The notes beneath the pieces are model-generated. The model saw only the letters and a list, made by a program, of their open reading frames with translations. It did not search any database and was not told where the DNA came from. Position numbers and translations under genes: made by a program. From Pseudohalocynthiibacter aestuariivivens (GTDB taxonomy: Bacteria > Pseudomonadota > Alphaproteobacteria > Rhodobacterales > Rhodobacteraceae), in assembly GCF_018457175.1 (NCBI RefSeq), contig NZ_JAGFNU010000013.1, positions 46,201-110,200 of the forward strand: a stretch of 64,000 bases of DNA, in the 5' to 3' direction. This document shows, piece by piece, positions 1 to 9,491 of this stretch (position 1 is the first letter of the stretch; every line of letters starts with the position of its first letter).

Positions 1-1
1 T

Positions 2-1015
2 GTTGCAGGTGGCTCTTTGACACCTTGGGTCGAACCGCAGATGAAACGGTTTGCTCTTGGAATGGTCTTGATGTTCCTCGTTGCAATGGTCCCGATCTGG
101 TTTTGGCGCAACATGGCTGGCGTCGCATATCTTGGCTCGCTCGCGCTCTTGCTGCTGGTAGAGCTGTTTGGTGCCGTTGGCATGGGGGCTCAGCGCTGGA
201 TCGACCTCGGTTTCATGCGCCTGCAACCTTCGGAATTAACGAAATTTACACTAGTGATGATCCTCGCTGCCTACTACGACTGGCTTGACGTCAAGAAAAC
301 ATCCCGACCCTTTTGGGTAATCATCCCAATATTGCTGATCCTTGTCCCAACCTACCTTGTGTTACGCCAACCTGATCTCGGAACAGCCATCCTTTTGGTA
401 GCAGGTGGGGGGATCATTATGTTTCTTGCCGGTGTCAGCTGGTACTATTTTGCAGGCGTCGTTGCGAGCGGCGTTGGCGCGATAACAGCTGTTTTCAAAC
501 TGCGTGGGACGGAATGGCAATTCCTGAAAGACTATCAGTATCGCCGGATTGATACCTTTCTTGATCCTTCAAGCGACCCGCTAGGGGCGGGTTACCATAT
601 TACGCAATCCAAGATCGCGCTTGGGTCTGGCGGGTGGACCGGGCGCGGCTTCATGCAGGGTACGCAAAGTCGGCTGAACTTTTTGCCCGAAAAACATACA
701 GACTTTATTTTCACGACACTCGCCGAAGAGTTCGGCTTTGTGGGCGGGGTTTCACTGCTCACGCTCTATACACTGATAATCTTCTTTTGTGTTGTTTCTG
801 CGCTTCGCAATAAGGATCGGTTTTCCTCTCTGCTTACGCTGGGAATAGCGGCGACTTTCTTTTTGTTCTTCGCGGTGAACATGTCCATGGTTATGGGGCT
901 CGCACCTGTTGTTGGTGTGCCTTTGCCTCTCGTGTCTTATGGCGGTTCTGCCATGCTTGTTATTCTTGTGGCTTTTGGTCTCGTCCAAAGCGCACATGTC
1001 CACAGGCCTCGCTAA
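2..1015 (+). CDS. rodA: RodA-type peptidoglycan polymerase (SEDS family), 5' end outside window
   Basis: SEDS-family integral membrane protein that polymerises glycan strands for the lateral wall with a class B PBP (MreB elongation complex). The frame is open to the left edge with a RodA-like stretch (VAGGS) before the first Met, so the N-terminus lies upstream and about 338 of the usual 370-380 residues are present. It is almost entirely hydrophobic helices; family blocks visible are GAQRWIDLG and LQPSE near the start, RQPDLGTA in the middle, and the C-terminal block GLAPVVGVPLPLVSYGGSAM that is diagnostic of SEDS proteins. GhrA follows 97 bp downstream. RodA is preferred over FtsW because the early wording matches RodA; FtsW is the alternative. 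Confidence 0.92.
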   Translation, partial: VAGGSLTPWVEPQMKRFALGMVLMFLVAMVPIWFWRNMAGVAYLGSLALLLLVELFGAVGMGAQRWIDLGFMRLQPSELTKFTLVMILAAYYDWLDVKKTSRPFWVIIPILLILVPTYLVLRQPDLGTAILLVAGGGIIMFLAGVSWYYFAGVVASGVGAITAVFKLRGTEWQFLKDYQYRRIDTFLDPSSDPLGAGYHITQSKIALGSGGWTGRGFMQGTQSRLNFLPEKHTDFIFTTLAEEFGFVGGVSLLTLYTLIIFFCVVSALRNKDRFSSLLTLGIAATFFLFFAVNMSMVMGLAPVVGVPLPLVSYGGSAMLVILVAFGLVQSAHVHRPR

Positions 1016-1111
1016 TGTTTGACGCGACTTCACGCTGGTCCCTGCTTCTTTCTCACGTTAGATCGTTGGTGCGACAAGTAACGGATAACTTAAGACGCGG
1101 GGTTTCATACG

Positions 1112-2044
1112 ATGATCCATATCTATTTTGCGGCAAAAGACGTGCGATGGGATGAATATGAGGCTCCCCTCCGCAAGGCGCTGGATGAAAAAGGGCTAAG
1201 CTACTCTCTGTCAGACAAATGCGACGACCCCTCGATCATTGATTATATTGTCTACGCTCCAAACGGACCGCTTAAAGATTTTTCGCCATTCAGCCGGGCA
1301 AAGGCCGTCTTGAGCCTCTGGGCTGGGGTTGAGGATGTTGTCGGCAATCCAACATTGAAAATTCCGCTGGCCCGGATGGTTGACAGCGGGCTAAGCGAAG
1401 GCATGGTCGAATGGGTAACAGGCCATGTTCTACGGCACCATTTAGGGATGGACCTGCATATTCATGGCCAGGACGGAGTTTGGCGCGACTATGTTCCACC
1501 GCTCGCGCGAACCAGAACTGTTGGCATTCTTGGGCTTGGTGCATTGGGGCAAGCCTGTGGAGAGGCCCTTTCAGCACTCAACTTCAATGTCCTTGGCTGG
1601 AGCAAAAGTAAAAAACAGCTTGATAATATCACGTGCCACAGTGGCGAAGAGGGTCTGAAAACTGTTCTGCGGTCCTCTGAAATTCTTGTTCTCTTGCTTC
1701 CCAAAACCCCGGAAACCGAGAATATCTTAAATATAGAAACGCTGGCACTCATGCCAAAAGGCGCTAAGATTATCAACCCTGGCCGCGGCCCGCTGATTAA
1801 TGATGACGCGTTGCTTGCCGCACTTGATAGCGGGCAAACCGGCCATGCAACGTTAGATGTATTCCGTATCGAACCCTTGCCTGCTGACCATCCATACTGG
1901 GCACATCCGAACGTTACCGTTACCCCGCACATCGCCTCAGAAACGCGCAGCGATACCGCCAGTCAGGTCATCGCAGAAAACATACGCCGTGGCGAAGCAG
2001 GTTTGCCGTATCTGCATCTGGTTAACAGGACCGCTGGATACTAG
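1112..2044 (+). CDS. ghrA: glyoxylate/hydroxypyruvate reductase A
   Basis: Cytoplasmic D-2-hydroxyacid dehydrogenase reducing glyoxylate and hydroxypyruvate with NAD(P)H. The 310-residue length is normal for GhrA. The Rossmann motif GLGALGQ is at about residues 141-147; the catalytic triad is visible as R225 (in NPGRG), E254 (FRIEPLP) and H273 (TPHIAS). The N-terminal flavodoxin-like domain begins with IYFAAKD, also typical of GhrA. It follows rodA in the same direction with a 97-bp gap and may share its transcription or have its own promoter. It ends 18 bp before the convergent SseB-like gene. Confidence 0.93.
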   Translation: MIHIYFAAKDVRWDEYEAPLRKALDEKGLSYSLSDKCDDPSIIDYIVYAPNGPLKDFSPFSRAKAVLSLWAGVEDVVGNPTLKIPLARMVDSGLSEGMVEWVTGHVLRHHLGMDLHIHGQDGVWRDYVPPLARTRTVGILGLGALGQACGEALSALNFNVLGWSKSKKQLDNITCHSGEEGLKTVLRSSEILVLLLPKTPETENILNIETLALMPKGAKIINPGRGPLINDDALLAALDSGQTGHATLDVFRIEPLPADHPYWAHPNVTVTPHIASETRSDTASQVIAENIRRGEAGLPYLHLVNRTAGY

Positions 2045-2062
2045 CCTGTGCAAAAAGCACGT

Positions 2063-2851
2063 TCACCAAAGGATCGGTGGCTTTTTGGGGTCCGTTCCCG
2101 GGGCTTTGGGCGTCTCGGTCTTGACCGGTTCTAGCAGGTCGAACCGCAACCCGACACGCGCCAACTGAGCGCATAGCGGGTCTGACGCTCGAAAGAAGGC
2201 TACGTCAATAACTCCAGCCTCTACCCCACTAAACGTCAGAGCCTCACCTGTCGCCTGAGCAAGCGCAGTTTCCGCCCCCGGCACCGGATCAATATAGCCA
2301 AGCATATGCCCGCGTCGACCGTCCTCATAGACAACGGCAACCAGATAGGCAGAAGTAGCAAGCCCAACTGCTGTCGCAAGTTTCGTATCAAGCGCAACTA
2401 TCAGGTTTTCCGGAAGCCCCTTGGGTGGTTCAAGCGACTCCGGTCTTTCAGAGACTTCCTCTGGCTTTTGGCTCAGCGTTTCGCTCAGCCAGCTAACGGC
2501 ACCAGGTGGGATCAGAATTGACGACGGGGCGACACCAAGGTTTACCCCCAAACCTACCCCCTGCCCCTCAAGCATCTCCACAACCGCACGTCCGGACAAA
2601 ACCGCATAGGGTGCAATACCCTCTGCAAATTCCGAAAGCCGCGCTTCGCGGTCAAAGACCAGCACAAAATGGGCATCTTCGACTTCGAAGATTTCTGGAA
2701 GAATCTGATCATCGCTTGGCTCTTTTTTCAACAACAGGAAAAGTTCACTGTCTGCCAGACGTTCAAAGAACTTCAGGCGCGCCACATCGTTGGTCTTGTC
2801 TGCTTCCATTGCGATATGGGCAGCGTCCAAAGGGGTCTTCTCAGTCATCAT
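2063..2851 (-). CDS. SseB-family protein
   Basis: A soluble 262-residue protein with the SseB N-terminal fold: it opens with TPLDAAH, continues with a run of FFERLADSELFLLL type and a proline-rich loop before VSWL, typical of SseB N-terminal domains in alphaproteobacteria. No catalytic motif is visible, and the cellular role of chromosomal SseB-like proteins outside Salmonella is unclear. It starts at ATG 2851, overlapping the stop of the uracil-DNA glycosylase by 11 bp, so the two are translationally coupled. It converges on ghrA. The name is by domain only. Confidence 0.75.
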   Translation of the reverse strand: MMTEKTPLDAAHIAMEADKTNDVARLKFFERLADSELFLLLKKEPSDDQILPEIFEVEDAHFVLVFDREARLSEFAEGIAPYAVLSGRAVVEMLEGQGVGLGVNLGVAPSSILIPPGAVSWLSETLSQKPEEVSERPESLEPPKGLPENLIVALDTKLATAVGLATSAYLVAVVYEDGRRGHMLGYIDPVPGAETALAQATGEALTFSGVEAGVIDVAFFRASDPLCAQLARVGLRFDLLEPVKTETPKAPGTDPKKPPILW

Positions 2852-3449
2852 CTAACACTTTTCGTACTCGGGTTCTGAGAGCCGGTATCAGCTCTGCCTC
2901 AAACCATGGGTTTTTCTTGAGCCAACCAGTATTGCGCCAGGACGGATGGGGCAAGGGAAAGACGGCAGGTGCATAGTCCTGCCACGTCGAAACTGTCGCA
3001 GTTACGCCGTTGTTCGCAGCCGTACCCAAATGCCATTTTTGTGCATACCCCCCGATCGCAAGGATTAGAGGAACTTCTCCAAAAAGGTTCATCACCCTGC
3101 TGCGCCAGGTTTCTGCGCAAAGCTTTGGCGGCGGCAAATCTGAGCCTTTCGCGTTGTACCCCGGAAAACAGAAAGCCATTGGCAAAATCGATACGCGCGA
3201 ACGATCATAAAATTCTTCATCCGTTACACCCAGCCAGTTGCGCAAGCGGTCCCCGGACGGGTCTGAAAATGGAATATTTGAAAGATGGACGCGCGCGCCC
3301 GGCGCCTGACCTACGATCAGAATGCGGGGTGCCGCGTCAAACCAGACAACAGGGTTAGGTCGATGCTGCGTTTCTGTTGCAGAGAAACGCTGAGCACAAA
3401 GCTGGCAAGTCGATATTTCAAATTGCAAACGGGCAAGATCATCAGTCAT
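2841..3449 (-). CDS. uracil-DNA glycosylase family protein
   Basis: Base-excision-repair glycosylase that removes uracil from DNA, or a close family member. The protein (202 residues from the chosen Met) has an N-terminal Cys pair (CQLC), the glycosylase motif GQAPGARVH with a following polar loop, and a late motif LPHPSWRNTGWLKKNPWFE matching the HPS substrate loop of the superfamily. The upstream Met codons give an unlikely hydrophobic leader, so ATG 3449 was preferred. It is coupled to the SseB-like gene by overlap. It resembles the short alphaproteobacterial UDG group rather than classical Ung; exact family is not resolved. Confidence 0.85.
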   Translation of the reverse strand: MTDDLARLQFEISTCQLCAQRFSATETQHRPNPVVWFDAAPRILIVGQAPGARVHLSNIPFSDPSGDRLRNWLGVTDEEFYDRSRVSILPMAFCFPGYNAKGSDLPPPKLCAETWRSRVMNLFGEVPLILAIGGYAQKWHLGTAANNGVTATVSTWQDYAPAVFPLPHPSWRNTGWLKKNPWFEAELIPALRTRVRKVLDDD

Positions 3450-3560
3450 CCAGAGAATGTAACGAGCGCAAAGCATTGCCGCAATCGCATAGCAATGCCG
3501 GAAAATCAATTTCCAGCGAACGACGCTGTGATAAGGGTTTAGCAGTTGTATCGCGTTGCG

Positions 3561-5258
3561 TTAGCTCAAAAAGTTCACAATCAGCGTGAACCCAAGTAAT
3601 ACCGCAATCCATATAACCATGGACCCTGTCGGCCACGACTGCGCCATTCGTCCTTCTGGCCCGTGAGAATGATAGAGACGCGCAATCACAGCCCTGATCC
3701 TGGTTTGAGTAAAGTTTGATTGCGCCGCCCATACCTTTGAAAGAACACCTGAAACACTGCCAATTAAAACTGGCATCAAGCGCCTGTAGGTCCAGTCCGT
3801 ATCAAGATTGACCGATTTTAATTCTGGCGGATAGATACCAGTCCGCATCAGTACCGTGAAAGCCAGTGCAGAAAAGAACAGAAGCTGCAGTTGGGTGACG
3901 ACATGGGTCGTTGTGTAGGGCACGTAGTCCACATCAAAAGGCAACAGCGCATAAAGTGGCCCCGGAAACACGCCAATGGCAACGCATAAAAACGCAGTGA
4001 GGCCCATAGCAAGCAGCATGTGCAGTGGAGCCTCTTTCGGACGTAGTCCGCTATCATGAGCGAAAAAAGCAAAATACGGAATCTTGATGCCGGAATGGTG
4101 GAACACACCAGCCGAAGCAAAGAGCAAGATCGCCCATACGATGTAATATCCGTCGTGCGACGCAGCTGACAGGATAAGTGATTTAGAAATAAAACCTGAA
4201 AAAAGCGGGAACGCCGAGATCGATGCAGCCCCGATCACACAAAAGATCATGGTAAGCGGCATTGTCTTATATAGCCCCCCAAGTTCAGATCCTTTGGCAG
4301 TGCCGGTACGGAACAGCACAGCCCCAACGCTCATGAAAAGAAGGGCTTTGTAGAGAATATGCGCGAAGGCATGCGCTGCAGTACCATTGAGCGAGAGTTC
4401 AGTGCCGATTCCAATACCCACCACCATAAAACCGAGCTGGTTATTCAGACTATACGCCAACACCCGACGAAGATCGTTTTCGATTACAGCAAAGAAAATT
4501 GGAAACAGCGTCATGACCGCGCCGATATAAATGAGCATCTCGGTCCCCGGAAAGCCGCGAGCCAAAGCATAAACTGCAAGCTTGGTGGTAAAGGCTGAAA
4601 GGACCACGGTTCCGGTAACAGTAGCTGCCGGATAAGCGTCCTGAAGCCAGTTGTGCAGCAACGGGAAAGCGCATTTAATTCCGAAAGCCAGAAAAATAAG
4701 CCATGTCCCAATTGAACCAAGGGTCATTTTATCGAATGCGATAGATCCGCTCTCTCGATAAAAAAGCGCCGCCCCCGCCAGCAGAAGAACACCTGAACCG
4801 ACCTGCACGATCAGGTATCTTACACCGGTGTGATAGGCACCTTCTGTGCGACGCGCCCAGATCAGGAAGACGGACGTGATTGCAGTGCCCTCCCAATAAA
4901 AGAAGAGCGTGATCAGGTCGCCCGCAAAAACCGCGCCGATAGCCGAGCCCGCATACAAAAGCGCCGCGAGTTGCTGAACCGTATCGCGAACATGCCAAGC
5001 ATAAAGATTGCCGAGGAATGCTGCGATTGTGAAAATCAACGCAAAGATACGCGATAGGCGATCAACGCGCATAAATTCCAGATCAAGATTGAAAAAGCGT
5101 ACGGTCCACAAGTTGCCTTCCGGCAATGACCACACGAAGAGACACGCAACAACAGGAACGGCCAACAGCAATGCTGCACGGGCATGACCTTTGGGCAAAG
5201 CCAGAAGTCCAGCTGCGCCCGCGAAGAAAAGAAAAGCAATTGGGAAGGTTTCAGCCAT
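3561..5258 (-). CDS. Mrp antiporter subunit D-like (NuoL/M/N family), distal copy
   Basis: Proton/cation-translocating membrane subunit of the antiporter-like family related to complex I NuoL/M/N. About 565 residues from ATG 5258 with some 14 hydrophobic helices; conserved parts include FFYWEGTAITSVFLIW, a lysine-containing helix (FGIKCAFPLLHNWLQDAYP) and LGFMVVGIGIGTELSLNG. It is the last gene of the Mrp operon and the third D-type subunit in it. Its long C-terminus (PPELKSVNLDTDWTYRR, then MAQSWPTGS with a final helix) resembles the third D-type subunit found in Mbh-like or alphaproteobacterial Mrp clusters. It overlaps the upstream small gene by 8 bp. Confidence 0.85.
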   Translation of the reverse strand: MAETFPIAFLFFAGAAGLLALPKGHARAALLLAVPVVACLFVWSLPEGNLWTVRFFNLDLEFMRVDRLSRIFALIFTIAAFLGNLYAWHVRDTVQQLAALLYAGSAIGAVFAGDLITLFFYWEGTAITSVFLIWARRTEGAYHTGVRYLIVQVGSGVLLLAGAALFYRESGSIAFDKMTLGSIGTWLIFLAFGIKCAFPLLHNWLQDAYPAATVTGTVVLSAFTTKLAVYALARGFPGTEMLIYIGAVMTLFPIFFAVIENDLRRVLAYSLNNQLGFMVVGIGIGTELSLNGTAAHAFAHILYKALLFMSVGAVLFRTGTAKGSELGGLYKTMPLTMIFCVIGAASISAFPLFSGFISKSLILSAASHDGYYIVWAILLFASAGVFHHSGIKIPYFAFFAHDSGLRPKEAPLHMLLAMGLTAFLCVAIGVFPGPLYALLPFDVDYVPYTTTHVVTQLQLLFFSALAFTVLMRTGIYPPELKSVNLDTDWTYRRLMPVLIGSVSGVLSKVWAAQSNFTQTRIRAVIARLYHSHGPEGRMAQSWPTGSMVIWIAVLLGFTLIVNFLS

Positions 5259-5598
5259 CGTGAGTTTTCCTCTCCAGCTGATCTTCCGGATACTTTTCGG
5301 ATTCCACATCATAGGGCGCGTAGTAATCCTCGGGCCTCTTCAGAAATAAACGCATGATTTTGGCGCTGATTACAAGTGCTGCGCACATGAAGAATCCGTA
5401 AAGCGCGTAAAAACCCGGAAACTCCTCCACACCGAGGTATACGTGTTTATGGTACAGAAAGTCTGCGGTGAAGAGAATTGCGCAGACTATGTACAGCCCA
5501 TAGACGATCCGATCGACATTCTTCTTCGTGTCGAGCCACAGCAGCGCGCGACCGAGTGTCGGCAGGTCTTCGGGCTTATCGTTCTGATCGATGCTCAT
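5251..5598 (-). CDS. small two-helix membrane protein of the Mrp operon
   Basis: A 115-residue protein from ATG 5598 (MSIDQNDKPEDLPTLGR), with a soluble N-terminal third, two hydrophobic helices (GLYIVCAILFTADFLYHKH and ALYGFFMCAALVISAKIMRL) and a charged tail ending ERKTHDG. The tail YAPYDVESEKYPED is acidic and probably cytoplasmic. It sits between two D-type subunit genes, overlapping the distal one by 8 bp and lying 10 bp after the other, so it is very likely an accessory subunit of the antiporter. No named family is recognised; the function is inferred from position. Confidence 0.72.
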   Translation of the reverse strand: MSIDQNDKPEDLPTLGRALLWLDTKKNVDRIVYGLYIVCAILFTADFLYHKHVYLGVEEFPGFYALYGFFMCAALVISAKIMRLFLKRPEDYYAPYDVESEKYPEDQLERKTHDG

Positions 5599-5608
5599 TC
5601 GCAGTTCC

Positions 5609-7075
5609 CTAGTTCGGTACAACAATGGGCGACAAGAAATCCTGCAAATCGCCAGCGAAGAAAAACAGCACAATACAACCAATGGCAGTTATTGCCGGAG
5701 GCAGCCAGACCAGAAGGGGTGACTCTGCCATTCCTTCTATTGGTTCGGCATCCGGATCACTTAGGAAAAACCCGCGCCCAACCAACGGTAACAGATAGGC
5801 AACGTTTAACAACGAACTCGCCATCAGAACCCCTATCATCACCCACTGCCCCGTGTCTGCAGCCCCGACGATCAGCAACCACTTGCTCCATGATCCACCC
5901 AGCGGTGGGAGGCCGATAATAGAAAGCGCCCCGATCAGAAATGCGCCGAAGGTGATCGGCATGATGCGCCCAAGCCCCGTCATCTGGCTGATATTTGTTT
6001 TGTGTGTCGCAACGTAGATCGAGCCTGCGCACATAAAGAGCGTGATCTTGCCCATCGCGTGCATCGCGATATGCATCCCGCCACCAAGCGCACCCATCGA
6101 GGTTGCCAGCGCCATGCCAAGCGTAATGTAGGACAGTTGGCTGACCGTGGAGTAAGCGAGCCTTGCCTTGAGATTATCTTTCGTCATTGCAACAACAGAA
6201 GCTGCAATGATCGAGAAGGCCGCCAGCCACATCAACCACTCAGACGCACCTGTTTCCGCCAGGAAATCGATGCCAAAGATATAGATACCAACCTTAAGCA
6301 TGGTGAACACACCTGCTTTCACAACAGCAACGGCGTGAAGCAAAGCGCTGACAGGAGTTGGCGCGACCATCGCTGCGGGCAGCCAGCGATGGAATGGCAT
6401 CAAGGCAGCTTTGCCAATACCGAAGGCGTAAAGCGCAAGCAGAATGGCAACCATCGGCCCGGATATATGGCCTTCAAGAATACCACCTTTGGTGAAATCA
6501 AGCGTTCCGGTGATTGCATAAGTCCAGATCACGGCAACCAGTTGCAGCCCGATTGAGGTGCCGATCAGAATGCCAAGATACGTACGTGCGCCGCGGATCG
6601 CCTCTTCGGTGCCTTTGTGGGCGACCAGCGGATAGGTCGACAGCGTCAGCAGCTCGTAAAACAGGAACAGCGTGAACATGTTCGACGCAAAAGCGATGCC
6701 CATAACGGATGAAATTGCGAAAGAAAAACAGGCAAAGAACCTTGCATGGTGGCTTTCGTTGTTTCCACGCATATAGCCGATGCCATAGATGTGGGTCAGT
6801 ATCCACAAACCGGATGCAACAATGGCAAACAGCAGGCCAAGCGGCTCAACATTGAACGCAATATCGATCCCCGGCAAAATTTCGAATAACACGAGCGGTT
6901 CAGTCGTTCCGTTTCCGACATTGCTGAGTATCGTCAGCACCGTAAGGAATGTTGCGACTGCAGCCGCTAGCGTAATGCCGTCACGCAGGTTCGGTTGTTT
7001 GCGAAACACAATATTTGTAACCGTCGCAAGCGCGGGGATCAGCATTGTCAGCAATATGGCTGTATTTGTTTCCAC
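5609..7075 (-). CDS. mnhD: Mrp antiporter subunit D-like (NuoL/M/N family), middle copy
   Basis: A 488-residue polytopic subunit of the NuoL/M/N family. The block LFLFYELLTLSTYPLVAHKGT contains the glutamate of the MELL-like motif used for proton transfer; the helix GIGKAALMPFHRWLPAAMVAPTPVSALLHA carries the conserved Lys and His of the channel; PLGGSWSKW is the late conserved loop. This wording is the typical MrpD/NuoN-like signature. It begins 12 bp after the next D-like gene and is co-transcribed. It should form the core transport path together with the two other D-type subunits. Confidence 0.9.
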   Translation of the reverse strand: METNTAILLTMLIPALATVTNIVFRKQPNLRDGITLAAAVATFLTVLTILSNVGNGTTEPLVLFEILPGIDIAFNVEPLGLLFAIVASGLWILTHIYGIGYMRGNNESHHARFFACFSFAISSVMGIAFASNMFTLFLFYELLTLSTYPLVAHKGTEEAIRGARTYLGILIGTSIGLQLVAVIWTYAITGTLDFTKGGILEGHISGPMVAILLALYAFGIGKAALMPFHRWLPAAMVAPTPVSALLHAVAVVKAGVFTMLKVGIYIFGIDFLAETGASEWLMWLAAFSIIAASVVAMTKDNLKARLAYSTVSQLSYITLGMALATSMGALGGGMHIAMHAMGKITLFMCAGSIYVATHKTNISQMTGLGRIMPITFGAFLIGALSIIGLPPLGGSWSKWLLIVGAADTGQWVMIGVLMASSLLNVAYLLPLVGRGFFLSDPDAEPIEGMAESPLLVWLPPAITAIGCIVLFFFAGDLQDFLSPIVVPN

Positions 7076-7087
7076 CTGTCGCCCTAC

Positions 7088-8614
7088 CTAATGCAAACCG
7101 ACTGGCCCAGCCAGCAGACCTTGGGCCGCCGTATGAGACGCAGTTAAAGTGATATCAGTTGCAAATCCGAAATAGATACAGGCAATCGCCATAATCCAGA
7201 TCGGGACAAGCATCGAAAGAGGTGCTTCTTTGGCTTCAATGTCAGAGGCCGGTGATCTCAGGTACATCGCCTCAACAATACGCCAGACATAAATAACCGC
7301 CAGAAGCGACGACAATACGACCAGAATTGCAATTGGCCACCAGCCCTTTTCAAGAGCACCCTGCACCAACAGCCACTTGCTAAGGAATCCAGCGGTTCCC
7401 GGCACCCCGATAAGGCTGAGCCCGCCAATAACAATTGCGGCACTTGTCCAGGGCATCAGCTTGCCCATACCTTCGATCCTGTCGAAGAACGATCCACCGG
7501 ATCGCAAAACCAGCGCCCCTACCCCCATGAACAGCACCGCCTTGGTGATCCCGTGGTTAAACAGATGCGCAACCGCTGCTGCGACACCGGATTCGTTCAG
7601 CAGGCCAATGCCAAGTAGCATGTAGCCAATCTGGGCGATACTGGAATAGGCAAGCAACCGTTTCAGATCCGTCTGGAATATTGCAATGAAAGACGCAGCA
7701 AACATCGCGAGGATCGCAAAGGGGATAATCATGAATTCAAGCGTGTTCACTTCGAACAAAAAGCTTGGCTGAAAGACCGAGAACAGGAACCGCATTAAAA
7801 CATAAACAGCGACCTTGGTTGCCGTGGCTGCAAGAAAAGCGGTAACAGCGGAGGGTGCGTATGTGTAAGCGTTCGGCAACCACAGATGCAGCGGGTAAAT
7901 GGCAACCTTGAGTCCGATGCCGACAACAATAAAGGCGAATGCTGCACGCACTGTCCGGTTGGCACCCTGATCCGCGATACGATCAGCCAGATCAGCCATG
8001 TTGAGCGTCCCGGTCGCCATGTAAAGCATACCAAGGCCAATCACAAAGAACGTCGCACCAATTGTGCCCATGATCAGGTAATCATATGCAGCGGTCAGCG
8101 CGCGCCGATCCCGGTAAGATCCCTGTGCAATAAGAACATAGGTTGAGAGCGATGAAATCTCGAGAAACACAAAGACGTTGAATGCATCGCCTGTAACGGC
8201 AACACCAAGCAAACCTGTTAAACACAACAGAAAGCAGGCGTAAAACAACGTGTGATGGCGCTCAGGTATTTCGGATTTCACGCTTTCCCGCGCGTATGGC
8301 AGCACAATCGTGCTGATCCCCGTCACAAGAAACAAAACGAAAGCATTCGCGGCATCAACCCGGTACTCAATCCCAAGCGGTGGCGCCCAGCCACCAATAT
8401 GATACGAAATAAAGCCACCGTCGATGACGCTGAGCAGTAGCAGAAATGAAGTTACGAAAGACGCTGCACTTGCCAGAAAGGTGATTGGCCACGTCAGGCT
8501 ACGACTGCCGAGTAATACACACAAAGGTGCTGCAACAAACGGCACGAGGATTGCAAGCACAGGCAGATGATCTGACAGCGTCATCGCAACGTGATGGGTC
8601 GTTTCAGTTGCCAT
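7088..8614 (-). CDS. mnhD: Mrp antiporter subunit D
   Basis: A 508-residue antiporter-like membrane subunit. Motifs seen are FVFLEISSLSTYVLIAQG (conserved Glu in a transmembrane helix), a Lys-bearing helix (GIGLKVAIYPLHLWLPNAYTY) followed by PSAVTAFLAATATKVAVY, and FLSKWLLVQGALEKGWW near the C-terminus. This is a canonical MrpD order. Its start ATG 8614 shares one base with the stop of the C subunit gene (TAATG-type junction), so translation is coupled. Together with the C and B subunits it would build the Na+(Li+)/H+ exchanging membrane part. Confidence 0.92.
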   Translation of the reverse strand: MATETTHHVAMTLSDHLPVLAILVPFVAAPLCVLLGSRSLTWPITFLASAASFVTSFLLLLSVIDGGFISYHIGGWAPPLGIEYRVDAANAFVLFLVTGISTIVLPYARESVKSEIPERHHTLFYACFLLCLTGLLGVAVTGDAFNVFVFLEISSLSTYVLIAQGSYRDRRALTAAYDYLIMGTIGATFFVIGLGMLYMATGTLNMADLADRIADQGANRTVRAAFAFIVVGIGLKVAIYPLHLWLPNAYTYAPSAVTAFLAATATKVAVYVLMRFLFSVFQPSFLFEVNTLEFMIIPFAILAMFAASFIAIFQTDLKRLLAYSSIAQIGYMLLGIGLLNESGVAAAVAHLFNHGITKAVLFMGVGALVLRSGGSFFDRIEGMGKLMPWTSAAIVIGGLSLIGVPGTAGFLSKWLLVQGALEKGWWPIAILVVLSSLLAVIYVWRIVEAMYLRSPASDIEAKEAPLSMLVPIWIMAIACIYFGFATDITLTASHTAAQGLLAGPVGLH

Positions 8615-9057
8615 TATGCGCGCCCGCCCATCGCTTCGCCGTGGAGTTTGTTTTCGGCAGCGGCGATCGCTTTCTCAATCTCCAGAATTTCGTGCTCTTC
8701 GATCGTGCCAAACTCTTCCCGGATACGGACGATAAGCGCCAAACCCAAAGACGTTGTCGCAATGCCAACAACAATTGCCGTCAGGATCAGAACATGCGGC
8801 AGCGGGTTCGAATACACTACATCCGGGTCAATAATCATGTCTGCCGGGAAAATTGGGGCGGTTCCACCTGTCACTTTCCCCATCGAAATGTAAAGCATGA
8901 AGACGGAGGTCTGGAAAATGTTCAGCCCAACGATCTTTTTCACCAGATTACCTTTGGCAACAACAATATAAAGCCCGGTCATCATCAACACGATAAACAG
9001 CCAATAGTTCATGTGTCCGACGATAAAATCCCAGGTGAATTCTCCGTTCATTACCAT
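8614..9057 (-). CDS. mnhC: Mrp antiporter subunit C (NuoK-like)
   Basis: A 147-residue, three-helix protein homologous to complex I NuoK. Helix one is followed by NLVKKIVGLNIFQTSVFMLYIS, the NuoK/MrpC signature containing the conserved residues of the second helix; then NPLPHVLILTAIVVGIATTSLGLALIVRI, diagnostic for MrpC. The C-terminus is a charged coiled segment (EEHEILEIEKAIAAAENK), longer than in Bacillus MrpC but common in proteobacterial copies. It overlaps the B subunit gene by 7 bp upstream and abuts the D subunit gene. Confidence 0.93.
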   Translation of the reverse strand: MVMNGEFTWDFIVGHMNYWLFIVLMMTGLYIVVAKGNLVKKIVGLNIFQTSVFMLYISMGKVTGGTAPIFPADMIIDPDVVYSNPLPHVLILTAIVVGIATTSLGLALIVRIREEFGTIEEHEILEIEKAIAAAENKLHGEAMGGRA

Positions 9058-9491
9058 TCCTCGTCGCTGATACGGGGGGGGCGCGCTGCAAATGCGTAAT
9101 AAACTGCGACCATCACACCGGTCACGGTAATACCGACACCCAATTCAACGATCAGAATTCCATAATGCTGGCCATGCTCGGGGTGATGTGGGCTAAATGC
9201 GCCGTAGTCGAGATATTCGTACCCAAGGAACAGGCTAACAATTCCGGTACCAGCGTAAATCAGAACACCAAGCGCGACCAACTTGTGCACCAACCAGGGC
9301 GGAAATACCTTCTGTGCCTTACGCAAGCTGAAGACAACACCGTAGAGGATGAAGGCAACCGCCATGATCACACCAGCCTGAAACCCGCCACCAGGTGAAA
9401 AGTCTCCGTGAAACTGAACATAGAAGGCAAAAAGAATTATGGTTCCGACCAAAAGTTTGGTGACGACACGTAAGATAAGGTGATGGCGCAT
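9051..9491 (-). CDS. mnhB: Mrp antiporter subunit B (MnhB domain)
   Basis: A 146-residue membrane protein with the MnhB-domain motif HGDFSPGGGFQAGVIMAVAFIL, preceded by a helix (LLVGTIILFAFYVQF). In larger Mrp systems this domain is the last part of MrpA or a separate MrpB. Two further helices follow, ending with VYYAFAARPPRISDEEW. It shares one base with the preceding gene (stop/start overlap at 9491) and overlaps mnhC by 7 bp, consistent with tight operon coupling. Confidence 0.92.
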   Translation of the reverse strand: MRHHLILRVVTKLLVGTIILFAFYVQFHGDFSPGGGFQAGVIMAVAFILYGVVFSLRKAQKVFPPWLVHKLVALGVLIYAGTGIVSLFLGYEYLDYGAFSPHHPEHGQHYGILIVELGVGITVTGVMVAVYYAFAARPPRISDEEW